64,000 nucleotides of DNA from the NCBI RefSeq assembly GCF_002127325.2, contig NC_035437.2, positions 172,301,378 to 172,365,377 on the forward strand, read 5' to 3'. Below are positions 1 through 11,279 of the stretch, in pieces. Numbering within the stretch: position 1 is the first letter of the stretch; each line of letters opens with the position of its first letter. A program made the translations under genes and the position numbers. This DNA comes from Helianthus annuus. Its lineage: Eukaryota > Streptophyta > Magnoliopsida > Asterales > Asteraceae. Below the pieces are notes generated by a model. It was not told where the DNA came from. It saw nothing but the letters and a program-made list of their open reading frames with translations, and ran no database searches.

Positions 1-475
1 ATTTGATTCTAGATTTCTGTATGAGAATTTGATTGAGAGAATTTTGAGGGATTTGACGAACTGCTAATTCGTCTAGGGTTTGGAAAAACGTTTGAGAGAG
101 CGTATTTACAGTTTTCCATAACTGCCTGCAGTTTTTGTTTTGAACAAAAACACCTTTGGTCCCTCATGTTTCAAAAACACCTTGCACCCAGCCAGGGGCT
201 GCCGCCCCTTGGACCCCGCTTCTCTCGGGGGCGCTGCCCCCTTGGATCCCCCATTAGTCCCGATGACATTCAAATAAGCATGCACTCTTATTTGTATGTC
301 ACGCGCAATCTCAAATTACACTAAAATATCCAATAATACCAAACTGTGTAAAACAGTGTTCAACGCCAGAAGTCGAGGGTTCGGGTTCCATGGTATATAA
401 TGGTGTAGAATTAGATATAAATTAGACTGCTCTTAAAATTTTCTAACATATAACAAAACCAATCCATAATAACCT
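1..475. other. Unclassified repeat-like intergenic DNA
   Basis: No gene is recognisable here. A short GC-rich stretch at about 180-250 (ggggctgccgcccc style) stands out against AT-rich flanks and looks like the edge of a retroelement, but I cannot assign a family. Confidence 0.3.
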
Positions 476-477
476 AT

Positions 478-963
478 GGGTGTTCAATATTTGATTCGAA
501 TTTAAAATGTTCGAAATTTGACTTGATTCGAAGTCGACTATCAACCTTCGAGTTCGATTCGATTCAAATCAAATACAAATTTATGATTTTCAATTCAATT
601 TGATTCAAAGATCGAATTCAAATTATACATACATTTATAAACATACACACATATGGAAAAAACTTCTAATATTAAGCCAAGCTCTAAAAGCCTTATAATT
701 AGTTTGTAGTATTAAAAAATAAAAGTAAAATAATATATATATTTTTAGTCAATTTGAAATAAATTGAATTTATTCAAATTCGATTTGAATTCGGGTTTTA
801 AATACAAATTGAATTGAATTTCGAATTGGGCATAAAATTCGAAGACGAATTTGAATCGAATAAATCAAATCTTAATCGAATACGAATTCAGATAAAAAAT
901 AAAAATTTAATAAATTTGATTCGATTAATTAGAAAACTCGTTATTCAATTTGTTGAACACCTC
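478..963. mobile_element. AT-rich non-autonomous element built on ttcgaattt motifs
   Basis: The left end gggtgttcaa and the right end ttgaacacctc are inverted copies of each other. The interior is composed of reiterated forms of gattcgaattt on both strands. This design is seen in hAT-like miniature elements of plants. I could not find a clean target duplication, so the ends are approximate. Confidence 0.45.
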
Positions 964-1047
964 TGTTAAATAAACTATAAGAGGATGTATTGTGGAGGCG
1001 CTAAGGTCTGCCATGTCGGGGGGGGGGGGTGGTGTTTAAGAAATTTT

Positions 1048-1049
<2 letters not shown>

Positions 1050-1088
<39 letters not shown>
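1050..1088. repeat. (TA)n microsatellite
   Basis: An uninterrupted TA dinucleotide run that forms the left border of the first of three palindromic elements. A G-run precedes it at about 1018-1029. Confidence 0.9.
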
Positions 1089-1091
<3 letters not shown>

Positions 1092-1482
1092 AGCCGCTAG
1101 AATGAAAACCACCTCGAGTTGTAAGAACCGCGAGAACTACACCCCACGGAGCGCCGTTCGCCAAGATTTTTTTTTACAAGTAGATGTGTATATTATAAAC
1201 ACAGCCGTAAAAAATCATGGCGAACGGCGCTCCGTGGGGTGTAGTTTTTTACACCACAAGTTTGGTGAAAAAAAAAAAGAAAAAAGAAAAAAAATTAAAA
1301 AACACCAAACTTGTGGTGTAAAAAACTACACCCCACGGAGCGCCGTTTGCCATGATTTTTTACGGCTGTGTTTATAATACACACATCTACTTGTACAAAA
1401 AAAATCATGGCGAACGGCGCTCCGTGGGGTGTAGTTCTCGCGGTTCTTACAACTCGGGGTGGTTTTCATTTTAGCAGCCCCC
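1089..1482. mobile_element. Palindromic TA-anchored foldback element 1
   Basis: The whole stretch folds on itself: the left arm (gaaaaccacc ... gagaactacacccc) returns inverted at the right end. A sub-block containing cacggagcgccgtt occurs four times in alternating orientation (about 1140, 1220, 1335, 1420), so the hairpin is nested. It lies directly between two (TA)n tracts, which fits an element that inserts into TA microsatellites. No protein is encoded. Confidence 0.75.
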
Positions 1483-1494
1483 TATATATATATA

Positions 1495-1877
1495 GGGGAA
1501 GGTTCAAATGAAAACCACTAGTTATTGTAAAAACTCGAAAACTAATTAAAAAAAGCCAAAAAAACATACAAAAAAATTTTTTTTTAATTTTTTTTTTTTT
1601 GCAATCAAAATTTCGCAGGTTTTTTAATATAAAAAAAAAAATTTGTGTAGTGCACATGTGTAATACTGCACATATGTATGTGTACTACACATGTGTATTA
1701 TTACACATGTGCACTACACAAATTTTTTTTTTTTTTTTTTTTGAAAAAAAGTTTTTTTTATATATAAAAACTAGCGATTTTTATAAAAAAAATTGAAAAA
1801 AAAATTGTGTATTTTTTAGGCTTTTTTTAGTTAGTTTTCGAGTTTTCACAATAAAAGTGGTTTTCATTTGAACCATC

Positions 1878-1880
<3 letters not shown>
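1495..1880. mobile_element. Palindromic TA-anchored foldback element 2
   Basis: This is a second full-length palindrome between (TA)n tracts. Its left end, ggggaaggttcaaatgaaaa, returns inverted near 1855-1880, and its centre is an inverted repeat around acacatgtgcactac. The gaaaaccac near the end is shared with element 1, suggesting a related terminal module on an unrelated core. Confidence 0.75.
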
Positions 1881-1920
<40 letters not shown>

Positions 1921-1925
<5 letters not shown>

Positions 1926-2304
1926 AAGATCCTGTAAAAAGTGCTCAAAGTGTAAGAAGTGTGAGAAGGGTATTATAACACTATATATAATACTATATAA
2001 CACCATATAAACACCGTATAACAATATGTAACACCATATAATACCATATAACACTATGTAACACTATATATCATTATATAACAAATATAACACTATACAT
2101 CTATCATAGACATGCTATCAGACAACCTATAGTGTTATATTTATTATATAATGATATATAGTGTTACATAGTGTTATATGGTATTATATGGTGTTACATA
2201 TTGTTATACGATGTTTATATGGTGTTATATAGTATTATATATAGTGTTATAATACACTTCTCACACTTTTTACACTTTGAGCACTTTTTACCGGATCCTC
2301 TACC
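1921..2304. mobile_element. Palindromic TA-anchored foldback element 3
   Basis: This is a third palindrome. The left end gggtaaagatcctgtaaaa pairs with the right end ttttaccggatcctctacc, and the arms are made of degenerate tatagtgttata repeats. A (TA)n tract follows at 2305-2322. Related end sequence (cttacacttttcacactttagg) recurs near 21840, beside another TA tract. Confidence 0.75.
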
Positions 2305-2322
2305 TATATATATATATATATT

Positions 2323-3084
2323 TTTGCTATTCGTTCCGGTTTTCTTCAATATTTTTATACTTTTTCCCCAACTTTATACTTAGTTACATTTTTAGTTAAT
2401 ATTAGTATTTTTACTTAAATTTAAAGTATTAAACAAGTATTCTGAAATTAATAACATGATTATAATCAATAATAAGAAACTGGTTGACATTCACATTATC
2501 ACGAGATTTCTTGTGTATGAAATGTAAAACCACTAATGCGACAACAGTTTTTTTACATTTCATTTCATCATTACACAGTCTACGTTATAACTTTTAAATC
2601 TTTGACACTAGAGGGTTCTCGCGTTTTCCGGCGGACTTTCGATCGGTATCGGTTCTGTAAATTTATCGTATCGATACGATATTGGCACTCGATAGAGTAA
2701 CCAAAGGAGATAAAAACGAATAGCGGTATTGACACCGATATCGTTCGGATGATTTTGGTTAAAAAATATACTCCATTGTTAAACTAAAAGCATAACAAAA
2801 GTAATGGTACGGGTACCGATGTTCAGACGGTATCAGTTTGGTTCTTCACGCTAAAGAAGAAATCAATTATATTTGACTGTTTAATTTTAATGTAGATAAA
2901 TACAAATACGTTGCAATAATATATTCATAATTTAATAAACGCGTTATCTTAAGTTGTATTATTAGTATAACGAAAATAGGAAACGATGTTAATTTATATT
3001 AAAATTTAAAAATATAATCAACGTTTATTAATAAAATAAAAATTATTAATTTTTATACTTTTTTTAAAAATCAAAATAAAATAT
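2323..3084. other. Intergenic DNA with degenerate atcggtatcgg repeats
   Basis: Between about 2640 and 2850 the sequence contains several imperfect accgatatcgg/cggtatcggtt motifs in both orientations, suggesting a decayed miniature element. I see no ORF of note and no clear ends. Confidence 0.35.
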
Positions 3085-3465
3085 ACCTAATATCGGATCG
3101 GTTAAAACTTTAACCCACGTTCGTGCAAGTGCTTCCAACTTATCCGGTGTCCAAGGAATGTTATCCGCCTGGTTGCGTTTTGGGTATAAAATCGTCATTT
3201 ACGACTAAAGAAACGTAGTCTTCAAACTCGAGTGCAGTTTGACTAAAGGTTGGGACGGTGGCATTTGTGGTATTTGTGATTGCATTTGCATTTGCATTTG
3301 CATTTGATGTTTGTATTGAATTTGCCAAGCATTTGGAGTTTGGCTAAACTCACTAAACGAAAATGGATCCATCGATGTCATGGGATACACAAGTAGGGGT
3401 TGAGTCGAAGGAGTAGCGGGTATGTTCGGAAAGAATGGACGCGGGTTTGATCGGCTCAGATCCAT
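3085..3465 (-). pseudogene. Decayed PIF/Harbinger-associated SANT/Myb-like ORF
   Basis: The minus-strand ORF starts at 3465 and encodes an 86-residue Pro/Gln/Met-rich leader (repeated QM dipeptides). Just past its stop, another frame reads a trihelix/SANT-like start, IPWTPDKLEALARTWVKV. A low-complexity leader followed by a W-x-x-x-x-L-x-x-L/W motif is typical of the DNA-binding companion ORF of plant PIF/Harbinger transposons. At least one frameshift separates the two parts and the rest of the domain is missing, so this is a relic. A gatcggccgatcccataccccatcgtc-type terminus near 3670-3697, followed by TTA, may be one end of the parent element. The family name is from recall. Confidence 0.5.
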
Positions 3466-3922
3466 GAGTTTTTTTGATAAATAGTTGAGAAAAATTTAGA
3501 ATGTCAATTGAAAAATGGTTAAAGGGGTTTAAATAGAAAAAAATAATTAAAGTTTTTTTTTTTTAAATTGTTGCATAACGTCTCTTTCCAACGTTTCTTT
3601 CTCTTCTCTTCGGGGCGATCGGGATAAATGTGCCAATGGCACTGAAATGTCTTCCGGGGGGTGTTCCCGATCGGCCGATCCCATACCCCATCGTCTTATA
3701 ACTCATGTGAGTTTTTATTTTACCATAAATTTATTTTCATTTACTGTAACTAAAAGTTATATTTAAAAAATATATAATTATGCGTAATGTAATATGTAAT
3801 TTCAGTTAATATCCCCAACATATTATAGTTTTGACAAGAACTAATGGTTAAAAATTAGGATTACATTTGAATATTTTAATCCAATCTTCTTACAACTAAA
3901 ACAAATCCAAGTTAACACTACT

Positions 3923-4399
3923 CTACCAACACTGATCAGTCTCCCACCGCCGTCCGGCATAAACTCCGGCACCGTTATACACTCCCGCTCGCCGTTCAAA
4001 TCCAGTCCTCAACTTCAAATCATACAACGCTCGTGAAGTCGGATCCGACAACGTAACATAAGCATTCCGAATCTCAATAAAATCACGATCATCATTCCGG
4101 TTCGAACCGGAAGCATCCGGATGATACCGTTTCGCTAAACTCCGGTACGCAGATTTGATCTCGGAAGCCGTTGCGTTTCTGTTCACATTCAAAACGTCAT
4201 ATAAACTCGTTGTTTTCATTGTAGTGGATTCAACGAACGGTTCATCGATTACTGCATGAAGTGATGCTTTAGGAGTGTAGTTTTGGTTTCTGATATGTAC
4301 ATTTGATGTCCATTCGGTTGAATTTGCCGGTGATAAGCGGCGGTTGTTGAAGAATCGGAGAGAGGTTGCTCCGGCGGAGGTTGTTAGGGTTCCGGCCAT
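3923..4399 (-). CDS. Chloroplast J-domain protein, DnaJ11 type (copy 1)
   Basis: This single-exon gene encodes 158 aa. Residues 1 to about 55 are rich in Ser, Thr, Asn and Arg with few acidic residues, as in a plastid transit peptide. Residues 65-127 form a J domain with helix II IKSAYRSLAKRYHPD and the HPD tripeptide at 93-95, which stimulates Hsp70 ATPase. The stretch RDFIEIRNAYVTLSDPTSRALYDLKL is helix III/IV. The tail ends in WETDQCW and lacks a zinc-finger or peptide-binding domain, so it is a small type III J-protein. Length and layout match plant DnaJ11 (about 160 aa), which acts in the stroma with cpHsp70. A close paralogue lies at 14402-14875. The HPD is intact and no lesion is visible. 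Confidence 0.93.
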   Translation of the reverse strand: MAGTLTTSAGATSLRFFNNRRLSPANSTEWTSNVHIRNQNYTPKASLHAVIDEPFVESTTMKTTSLYDVLNVNRNATASEIKSAYRSLAKRYHPDASGSNRNDDRDFIEIRNAYVTLSDPTSRALYDLKLRTGFERRAGVYNGAGVYAGRRWETDQCW

Positions 4400-4475
4400 G
4401 TTGATCTGATTGAAAATTGGGGATTATTTTGAGAATGATTTGATTGAATGTGGAAGAAATAATGTATGGTGACTA

Positions 4476-4482
4476 ATTTATA
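4476..4482 (-). promoter_or_regulatory. TATA box of J-protein copy 1
   Basis: TATAAAT on the minus strand lies 77 bp upstream of the start codon at 4399, the usual plant spacing once a short 5' UTR is allowed for. A foldback element begins about 40 bp further upstream. Confidence 0.6.
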
Positions 4483-4522
4483 CTCCAATTTTGGGGATTC
4501 TTTTTTTACTTTAAAAAAAAAT

Positions 4523-4799
4523 TAGAGTAAGTTACGTTTTTAGCCCCTGTGTCATATCACTTTTACTATATTAGCCTAAAATAAGAATTTTTAACATATC
4601 TGCCCCTATGGTCTCTAAAACTAACCATTTTAGCCCCCATAGTCTCTATACCTAACCACTTTGGCCCCCATGATCTCCATACTTAGGAGCCAAAATGGTT
4701 AGTTATAGAGACCATGGGGGCAGATATGTTAAAATTTCTTATTTTAGGCTAATATAGTAAAAGTGATATAACCACAGAGGCTAAAAACGTAATTTACTA
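4523..4799. mobile_element. Foldback MULE-type MITE beside the J-protein promoter
   Basis: The two halves are near-perfect inverted repeats (agtaagttacgtttttagcc on the left; its complement runs into the right end), meeting near 4680. The flanks aaaaaaaat and aaaaaaata could be a 9-bp target duplication with mismatch. Arms built on tagcccctgtgg resemble the ccctgtgg-bearing foldbacks in the introns at 37-44 kb. Confidence 0.65.
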
Positions 4800-5247
4800 A
4801 AAAAATATTATTATTGTTTGGGGGTTTATGGGGCGCCAACCTTTCGCCGCTGTTTGTTTCTTAGATTGATTTTTCCAGAAGGAATATTGCTAAGGATAGA
4901 TGTGTTTACAAGTGTTGTTGTGGATTGTACAAGTTTGTTGAAGAGAGGAGGTTTGGATATGGAAATTTTGGGTCTGGAAAAGGGAATACAAGGTTGTGGG
5001 CAGATTGTTTGGCTATCCAATTGGCTTCTTGTCTTTTTCTTAATTAATTAAACAAATAATAACTGTATTAGTTAAGTGGCCTAATCATGTGATTAGAACT
5101 TAGTAGTTACAATTATTAACAACACAGTCGTAATACGTTTCGGCCTGTTAAACGGGGTCAAGAGACAAAAGGCTCTAGTAATTGACGCTAGTTGAGTTTT
5201 TAATTGATTTGTTATATGTGAAAAAGTGGTTTAGTTATAATGTTGTA
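4800..5247. other. Upstream remnant shared by the two J-protein genes, then intergenic DNA
   Basis: A segment near 4830-4856 containing ctttcgccgctgtttgttt matches ctttcggcgctgtttgttt at 14993-15011, upstream of the second J-protein gene. The duplication therefore included promoter DNA. The rest shows no gene. Confidence 0.5.
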
Positions 5248-6652
5248 CTAGCTTACAACCCCGTGTATTACACGGGTTAAATGACGAGAAAATGTAAATT
5301 ATAAACTTGTATATAATCCTTATTAATGAAATGACTTATTTAGATAAAATACTAAAACAAAAGAACAGTTAATTTTCGCTATTTAAAATAATTTTCTAAG
5401 TTTTTACTTCTCTTTTGAGATACTACAATCCATTTTATTATGTCTTAAAAAGAAGTAACACTAAAAAATAAAAAAAATAATGATCATAAAATTATAAGTA
5501 TTTTTAAAAATAATTATAAGTTATGAGGTTATGATAATGAATTGTAATTAAATTCTACTATGTATATAAATGATATAATAAATACTTTGATATAAATACT
5601 ATTTTTAGATATACGGATCATGAGACAAGATACGAATATTATCATTGTACAGAAAATATTACATATTAAAAAATCATACTAAAAATAAAGTATACGTTTA
5701 AAAAAATAGGACTAAAGTTTTTTAAACTATAAATTTGAGCGTCTACAACAACTTTTTAATTAGTAATTGACATTTAAATATTCAAATTAAAATTTTTATA
5801 ATATTATATAATGTCTTTATTTAGCATAATGATAATGTCTTTAGTTGCGTAATATGATTAAAATTAAGTTTAATATTTAAAACTCAATGTTATTAGGAAG
5901 TTGGACCATTTTTTAAGATGAAAACATATTGATAGTAACATAAATTTAGAATTGGAATAAAATATTGAACACGTGTATTACACGGCTTAAGTAAATATAA
6001 TGTTATATACTTAATAAAAAAATATGTCTTTTAAAAACCATTTAGTGTTCGCTTTAAAGATAATTTGATACTTTATTTAGATAATCCGCTTGTAATTTTA
6101 GTCTTCTAAGTCATATACTATAAGTACTTGTAAATATGATTTGATACTTTATTAGTAAATTATTGTTTATATCCAAATAATATATTTTATCTTAACAAAT
6201 ATATATGGTTAGGGTAAAATGAAAATTTATACAAGTTGTGAGAACTTAGAGAACCCGGCCTTACAAAAGGTTTTTTGAAATTTTTTATAAGGGGTGTGAA
6301 TGAGCGGTTAAAGACTCAGAACGTTAAACTTTTTTATTTTGAATTCAAGTGGTTAAAACCACTAAAACATAGGGACTCAAAAAGTAATTTAGTATTAATT
6401 AATTTTGAAATTATACGTTTGATCTCTAACTATATTAAATAATATTATACTTATTATATTATTTGATACATTTATATTTGTTATAGATAATTATTAATTA
6501 AATTTGACTTTATACGTTTATATCTCTAACTATATTAATAAATATTATATTATATTTTATGTATAAAAATTAATATGTAATACTATTATTAAAAGGGAGG
6601 AGGCACCAGAGAGTGACATGTGTACATAAAGATTTTTGTTTATTAGTATAGA
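5248..6652 (-). mobile_element. Non-autonomous Helitron
   Basis: On the minus strand the element begins TCTATACTAATAAA (plus 6652 downwards), a classic plant Helitron 5' end. It ends with a hairpin (cccgtgtaatacacgggg) a few bases before CTAG at 5248-5251, followed by T. There is no Rep/helicase ORF. An internal cacgtgtattacacgg hairpin at about 5970-5990 suggests a second, nested 3' end. A (TA)n-flanked fragment resembling the foldbacks of 1-2.3 kb sits near 6200-6260. Confidence 0.6.
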
Positions 6653-6753
6653 AAGATGTTCAATGTCTACTTGGTAATGACTTAACACTTTAACCATGAC
6701 ATGTAGTTAAAACCGATATATATAATATAATCAAAACTTACTAATGCATATAT

Positions 6754-7111
6754 AGCGGTGTTGCAAGAATCGCTAGGCGCTAGTCGGTCGATGAGTTACC
6801 GACTAGCGATCAATCGAAATTAATCAGATTAGGATTTTATTTGTAATTCTAAGCGTTATATGTATATACACAAATTTTCATATGTGTTTTTTAAGTATAC
6901 ATGTTTTAACATATTTTTAACACATATTTTCAAGTAGATAGAATTAATTACTGAAATTTACATGTTTTAGTCAAGAATCTGACTGGAATCGCTAGACGGC
7001 CACCGATTTGGCCAATTATGACCGAAGTTGACCATTGTTGACCATCTACTGATTAATTGACCGATTAGATAAAAATTAATCGGTAAATCTCTGATTAGCG
7101 ATTAATCAGGA
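6754..7111. mobile_element. hAT-like MITE
   Basis: An exact 8-bp duplication, gcatatat, flanks the element at 6746-6753 and 7112-7119. The left end, agcggtgttgcaagaatcgc, resembles the start of the element at 7877. The interior repeats gattaatcgg/ctagtcgg motifs. The right terminus has diverged. Confidence 0.65.
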
Positions 7112-7532
7112 GCATATATTCTTGTGTTCTTTATTTTTTCTACTTCTTTTTGTAAACAACATGACTAATGTGTAATCTCATGAAGTTAATGTGAAAATAT
7201 CGTAAAAAAACAAATCCAAATGTAATCATACCATGTTCTATGATTTTGTAATTGTTTTTTTACCTTTTTTTTGTAAACGACATAAAAATGATGTGTTTAT
7301 AAAAATGTACTTCTAGTGATCGACAAAAAAAAGCTCTTGAGCACAAGCAAAGTATAAAGTTGGTGTGTTATAATCATTAAAATAACTTGTAACCACAATG
7401 CAACCAATTTAAAATTATGAAGCACTAGTTTGGTATCCAATGAACCTGACCAACGTTTAAATTGGGGCATCTTAGTTATTTATAAAAGTGGTGGCGTGGT
7501 GTATTTTGTCTTAAAATTTATTGTCACAGTAT

Positions 7533-7772
7533 TTTTTTTTGTTTTTCTAACGGTAAATTTGGATCACTGACGGACTACTGTAGTATCATCGTGCCACCAG
7601 CAGAACCACCCGATCATATCCATCTCTACTAGGCATAATGCCTATACACCAATTCAGCAGGAAACCCAATAAATATGGGAAAACCCCCCCTTGTGGGAAT
7701 CGAACCCGGGACCTATTGGTCCCAAAGTCTTATCTCACCTCCAAGATGCCACTAGGCTATAAATCCATGGGC
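7533..7772 (-). mobile_element. tRNA-derived SINE (copy 1)
   Basis: On the minus strand a tRNA-like head has an A-box-like tagcctagtgg and a B-box gggttcgattcc, followed by a body and a short A-rich tail. Flanking duplications tattgtcacagtat (7519-7532) and tattgtcatagtat (7773-7786) differ at one base, as expected for LINE-mediated insertion. A related copy in the opposite orientation lies at 36736-36955. Confidence 0.75.
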
Positions 7773-7876
7773 TATTGTCATAGTATTAAATACGTAAAAT
7801 TATTCTTGTGACGTTTTCAAAATTATGTCGCATCATAGTTGGTTTTTTTTCTTAAAAAAACACCAATTATTGTGAT

Positions 7877-8275
7877 CAGTGTTGCAGAAATCGGCCTAGG
7901 CGGCCGATTAATCTGCGCCTAGGCGCTAGGCGGCCACTTACTGCCTAATTTTGAGCTAGTCGGTCAATTAATCGGCCATGGTCAAAGTCGGTCCTAGGCG
8001 GTACCTAGGCGGTCCTAGGCGGTCAAAAATCGGATTAATCGGACTATATTAATCGGTCAAAATCGGTCCTAGGCGGTCAAAATTGGTCAAAATCGGTCAA
8101 AATCGAACCATACTATCTGAAACTTGAAGTATTTATGTGAATTTTGAAGTATTATTTTTATATTATTGGGTATATATATATAATTTTGAAAAAATACATA
8201 TAAAAATCCCATTCCGATTAATCCCTAGGCGGTACCTCACCGCCCGACTAGCGCCTAGCGCCTTCTACAACATTG
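7877..8275. mobile_element. hAT-like MITE rich in cctaggcggtc motifs
   Basis: Terminal inverted repeats cagtgttgcagaa and ttctacaacattg are flanked by 8-bp duplications attgtgat and atcgtgat (one mismatch). The interior consists of reiterated cctaggcgg and aatcggtc. It is the same superfamily as the elements at 6754 and 57551. Confidence 0.75.
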
Positions 8276-8590
8276 ATCGTGATTAGTAATCTTTTAACAC
8301 GTGTGTTATTTAAAGATTTTTAGGAAAACTTAAAAACTCTGAAAAATATGCTATTTGTATTGACGATAGCCAGAACGGAATTAAAAAAATAGTAGTTGTA
8401 GATTTATAATCAAATCTAATTTTTGTAAAGCTTTTAACTTTTGTTTCGGTCGTTCTTTGATCGATATAAACGCTAGTGACGACAAACATAGAGACGAAGG
8501 CGGTGGCCGGTGTGTAAGTAGAATATGGCGGAAGTTGAAGGATGTGACAAGATGAAGATGTCGGAAACCTTTTGTCTCACTAATAAGATT

Positions 8591-8921
8591 CATGGGCGGC
8601 TCTTTAGGTGTGCGGGGAGGACTTTCGCACAAGGCCCGATTTTTCGAGGGGCACGGGATTTTTAAAAAAAAATCGATATATATATATGTTATTTTTTAAA
8701 AAAAATTGTACACACATAACAAATCCAATATAGAGGCCCATTATCAAAAGATTTGTATTTTTTTATAACTTACCCAACTTAATAATAGGTTTATTGGGCC
8801 CAATCCAATAGTAAAATGATTAGAAAAAAGAAATACGCGGCAGGAAACTGGACGGACGAACGGCATATGAGCCCATTTTTCAAGCTCGAACAAGATACGT
8901 AAATTCTCAGAGAAGCCACTG
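8591..8921. mobile_element. hAT-like MITE
   Basis: An exact 8-bp duplication, ataagatt, is present at 8583-8590 and 8922-8929. The ends catgggcggctct and agaagccactg are inverted matches. The body (ggggaggac, ggggcacg, agctcgaacaagatac, aattctcag) is shared with the intronic element at 37994-38290. Confidence 0.75.
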
Positions 8922-8929
8922 ATAAGATT

Positions 8930-10498
8930 CTCTCTTTATTCTTTTCTTTGACATATCCACTCTTTTTAATCAGCTCTGAAAATAAGTCTTCTTTTATTGT
9001 TTTCTTCAACGTATGTCAAGATGTTTTCAATAGACTGATAACCCCTCACACCCCTTGTCTTTCACCACAACACAACTCTCTTGTGACACATCAAAAGATT
9101 AGCATAGACTCATAAAGAGAGAAAGGATACACATAACTTACCTTGAAAGTGAAATAAAAAAATCGTTTGTTTCTTTCAACTTTTTAACACTTGACACATG
9201 ATTACTCCCATGATTGACAATTCAAGTTTTTAAGAAAAAATTTATCTAAAAATGAAAATGCAAGTAAATATTCATAGTCCAAAGTCTTTTTTTTTTTTTT
9301 TTTTTTATCAAATATAACTAAATATACTTCTTAAGTATGTCATTCGATTACTACTTTCATCGTTGTGCAGTCCACAACCATTCAAGGTCTAACATAATAA
9401 TACTAATTTGGATAATTTAATATATCAAGTGGCTACTCATCGACATAAAATGAACGTATAAATAAAGGTACATGATTTAAGAATAACTAGCCACATTGAC
9501 TTTCTTTAGTTTCAACATTGACTTTGGCATTTGTATTATTGATAAGGGCATTCGGACTCCACCTTCTAGAGGGTCAAATATAAGGGGAGAAATCCGTAAT
9601 ATCCACTTAGTGTATCCATTCGGGTTTTATATCTTGTCTGGCCTTCGTTTTATATATCTTGGAATTTTTGTTGTTAAAAAAAATCCACTCATTGTATCCA
9701 TTATGAATGTTTACGGTCTGGCTCTAATGATTTGACGAGATTAATAGACTAAACTTGCCGATTTAGCTCGGTATAGACGATCAGACCCATTTCAACGGTT
9801 TTTGAACATTCTTAACATCCATAAATTCATAACACAAAAAGTGGGGCATATTCGCTCTTGTTGTCTAATCTTCTGAAAAATTGGACCCGTCATCGAACTA
9901 GTCACCATGCTATTGTACTCGTCACACTTGTTAAACCGAACAGAGTAACGTCATAATTAATTTTAAAAAATATTTATATATTACATAAAATTTAAATGCA
10001 AATTGAATGTTGGTTGTATTTAAAAGACATATGTTGTTTAAAAAAAGAGTCAATAAAATTATCTTTTAAGGGATAGTATTAAATTCACTTATATTGTTAA
10101 AAAATATATGATTGAAAAGTTTTTCTTCTTATTCAAAACATGTCCAACTACTAAATTGTGTTATCGGTTCAACCGGTTATAAACAGAATATACAAAGTTA
10201 TTGAGAGTGATGATGTGACACTAAATCGATAAAACTTATTGAGTTAACAACTAACAACTTTTTACTATTGTTGTTAGAAGTAATAAATGTGACATCATTC
10301 GATATAAAGCGACTAAAATCTCATTTCTAAGTTATTATTGATAAAACGAATAACCAGTATAAACAACTAATATTGAAATAGATGTTTAATTGTAGTATTG
10401 AAGAATTACTAACAATGTTTTTGTATCTAAGTTATGAGTTCAGTATTATATTTCTTTAAACTTATAATAAAGGTTTGAAAAAGGTTTAATAATACTTA
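8930..10498. other. Intergenic DNA without a supported gene
   Basis: AT-rich sequence with only short open frames of unlikely composition. Apart from a T-run at about 9286-9306, I see no gene, RNA or bounded repeat here. Confidence 0.5.
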
Positions 10499-10830
10499 GA
10501 GGACCCGGGGTGGGTTGTTTTTGTTCCGTGATGAATTCCACCACGCCGTTATACACGGCCGCCACTCACATCCACCACGCGTGGAAGAGTTAACGCGTTG
10601 TGGTGGTCACGCGTTGAACTTTGGAACTTTGTGTATGGTGGGTTGTACTCTAGTGCTGAGGAGTTGTACACTGATGGAATAAATAAAAAAGGTTGTAATA
10701 CCATCACTAGTGATACCACCCCCTCTACATTTCTATCACTAGTGATAGAATATTGGTTGTGCACATGGCATGACTTGATTGAATAGTGGGAGTGATAGAT
10801 TCTATCACTAGTGAACCACCCCTAGTCCCC
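10499..10830. mobile_element. PIF/Harbinger-type MITE
   Basis: TTA duplications at 10496-10498 and 10831-10833 flank terminal inverted repeats gaggacccggggtgg and ccacccctagtcccc. Inside, the palindrome tatcactagtgata occurs about three times. The 3-bp TTA target and the size fit Tourist-like MITEs. Confidence 0.7.
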
Positions 10831-11279
10831 TTAATGATTGGTTAATCATTAGCAAATAGATGCCAAGTGTAAGTTCATAATTATTCTTTTAGTATCCGAT
10901 TCCAATAAAGTATTTGTTTATCGGATAAAGTCGTAGACAGTTATATACAAAAGAAATAAATATTTAACGGGTTCATCATCACCGCTATGTTGTTGAGCTT
11001 TCTATTTCTATATACAAGTTTAAAATATAGTAATATAATCAAATAGTATAAGCTAACTTCTAGAATTTCTTCAAAGAAAAAAAACTGTTTTTTAGCATTA
11101 ATTATAGTACAATGATACGATGGGACTCACCTATCGACATTTGGTGGTATGCATTTAGAAATGATTGTCTCTTGAAGTTGTTAACTTGGTATATTCGTAT
11201 GTGAAGAAATACTAAGTCAACACATGGTTGGACTTAGAGGTGTAGTCTCATATATGATGGTTAATCTTTATCCTTTCTT
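10831..11279. other. Intergenic DNA
   Basis: I see no gene or bounded element in this AT-rich stretch. Confidence 0.4.

Noticed and set aside
1102..1377. 91-aa ORF with duplicated NYTPRSAV
   Set aside because: It lies wholly inside foldback element 1. The repeated peptide is the inverted or direct copy of the palindrome arms.
7533..7772. A possible tRNA gene from A-box and B-box motifs
   Set aside because: No cloverleaf or discriminator can be drawn. The body, A-tail, target duplications and a second genomic copy show a SINE.
8381..9009. Two minus-strand ORFs of 72-83 aa
   Set aside because: The first overlaps and the second crosses the hAT-like element at 8591-8921. Composition is not protein-like and no splice context fits.
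10549..10786. Two opposite-strand ORFs of 62-71 aa
   Set aside because: Contained within a bounded Harbinger MITE whose palindromic tatcactagtgata motifs keep both strands open.
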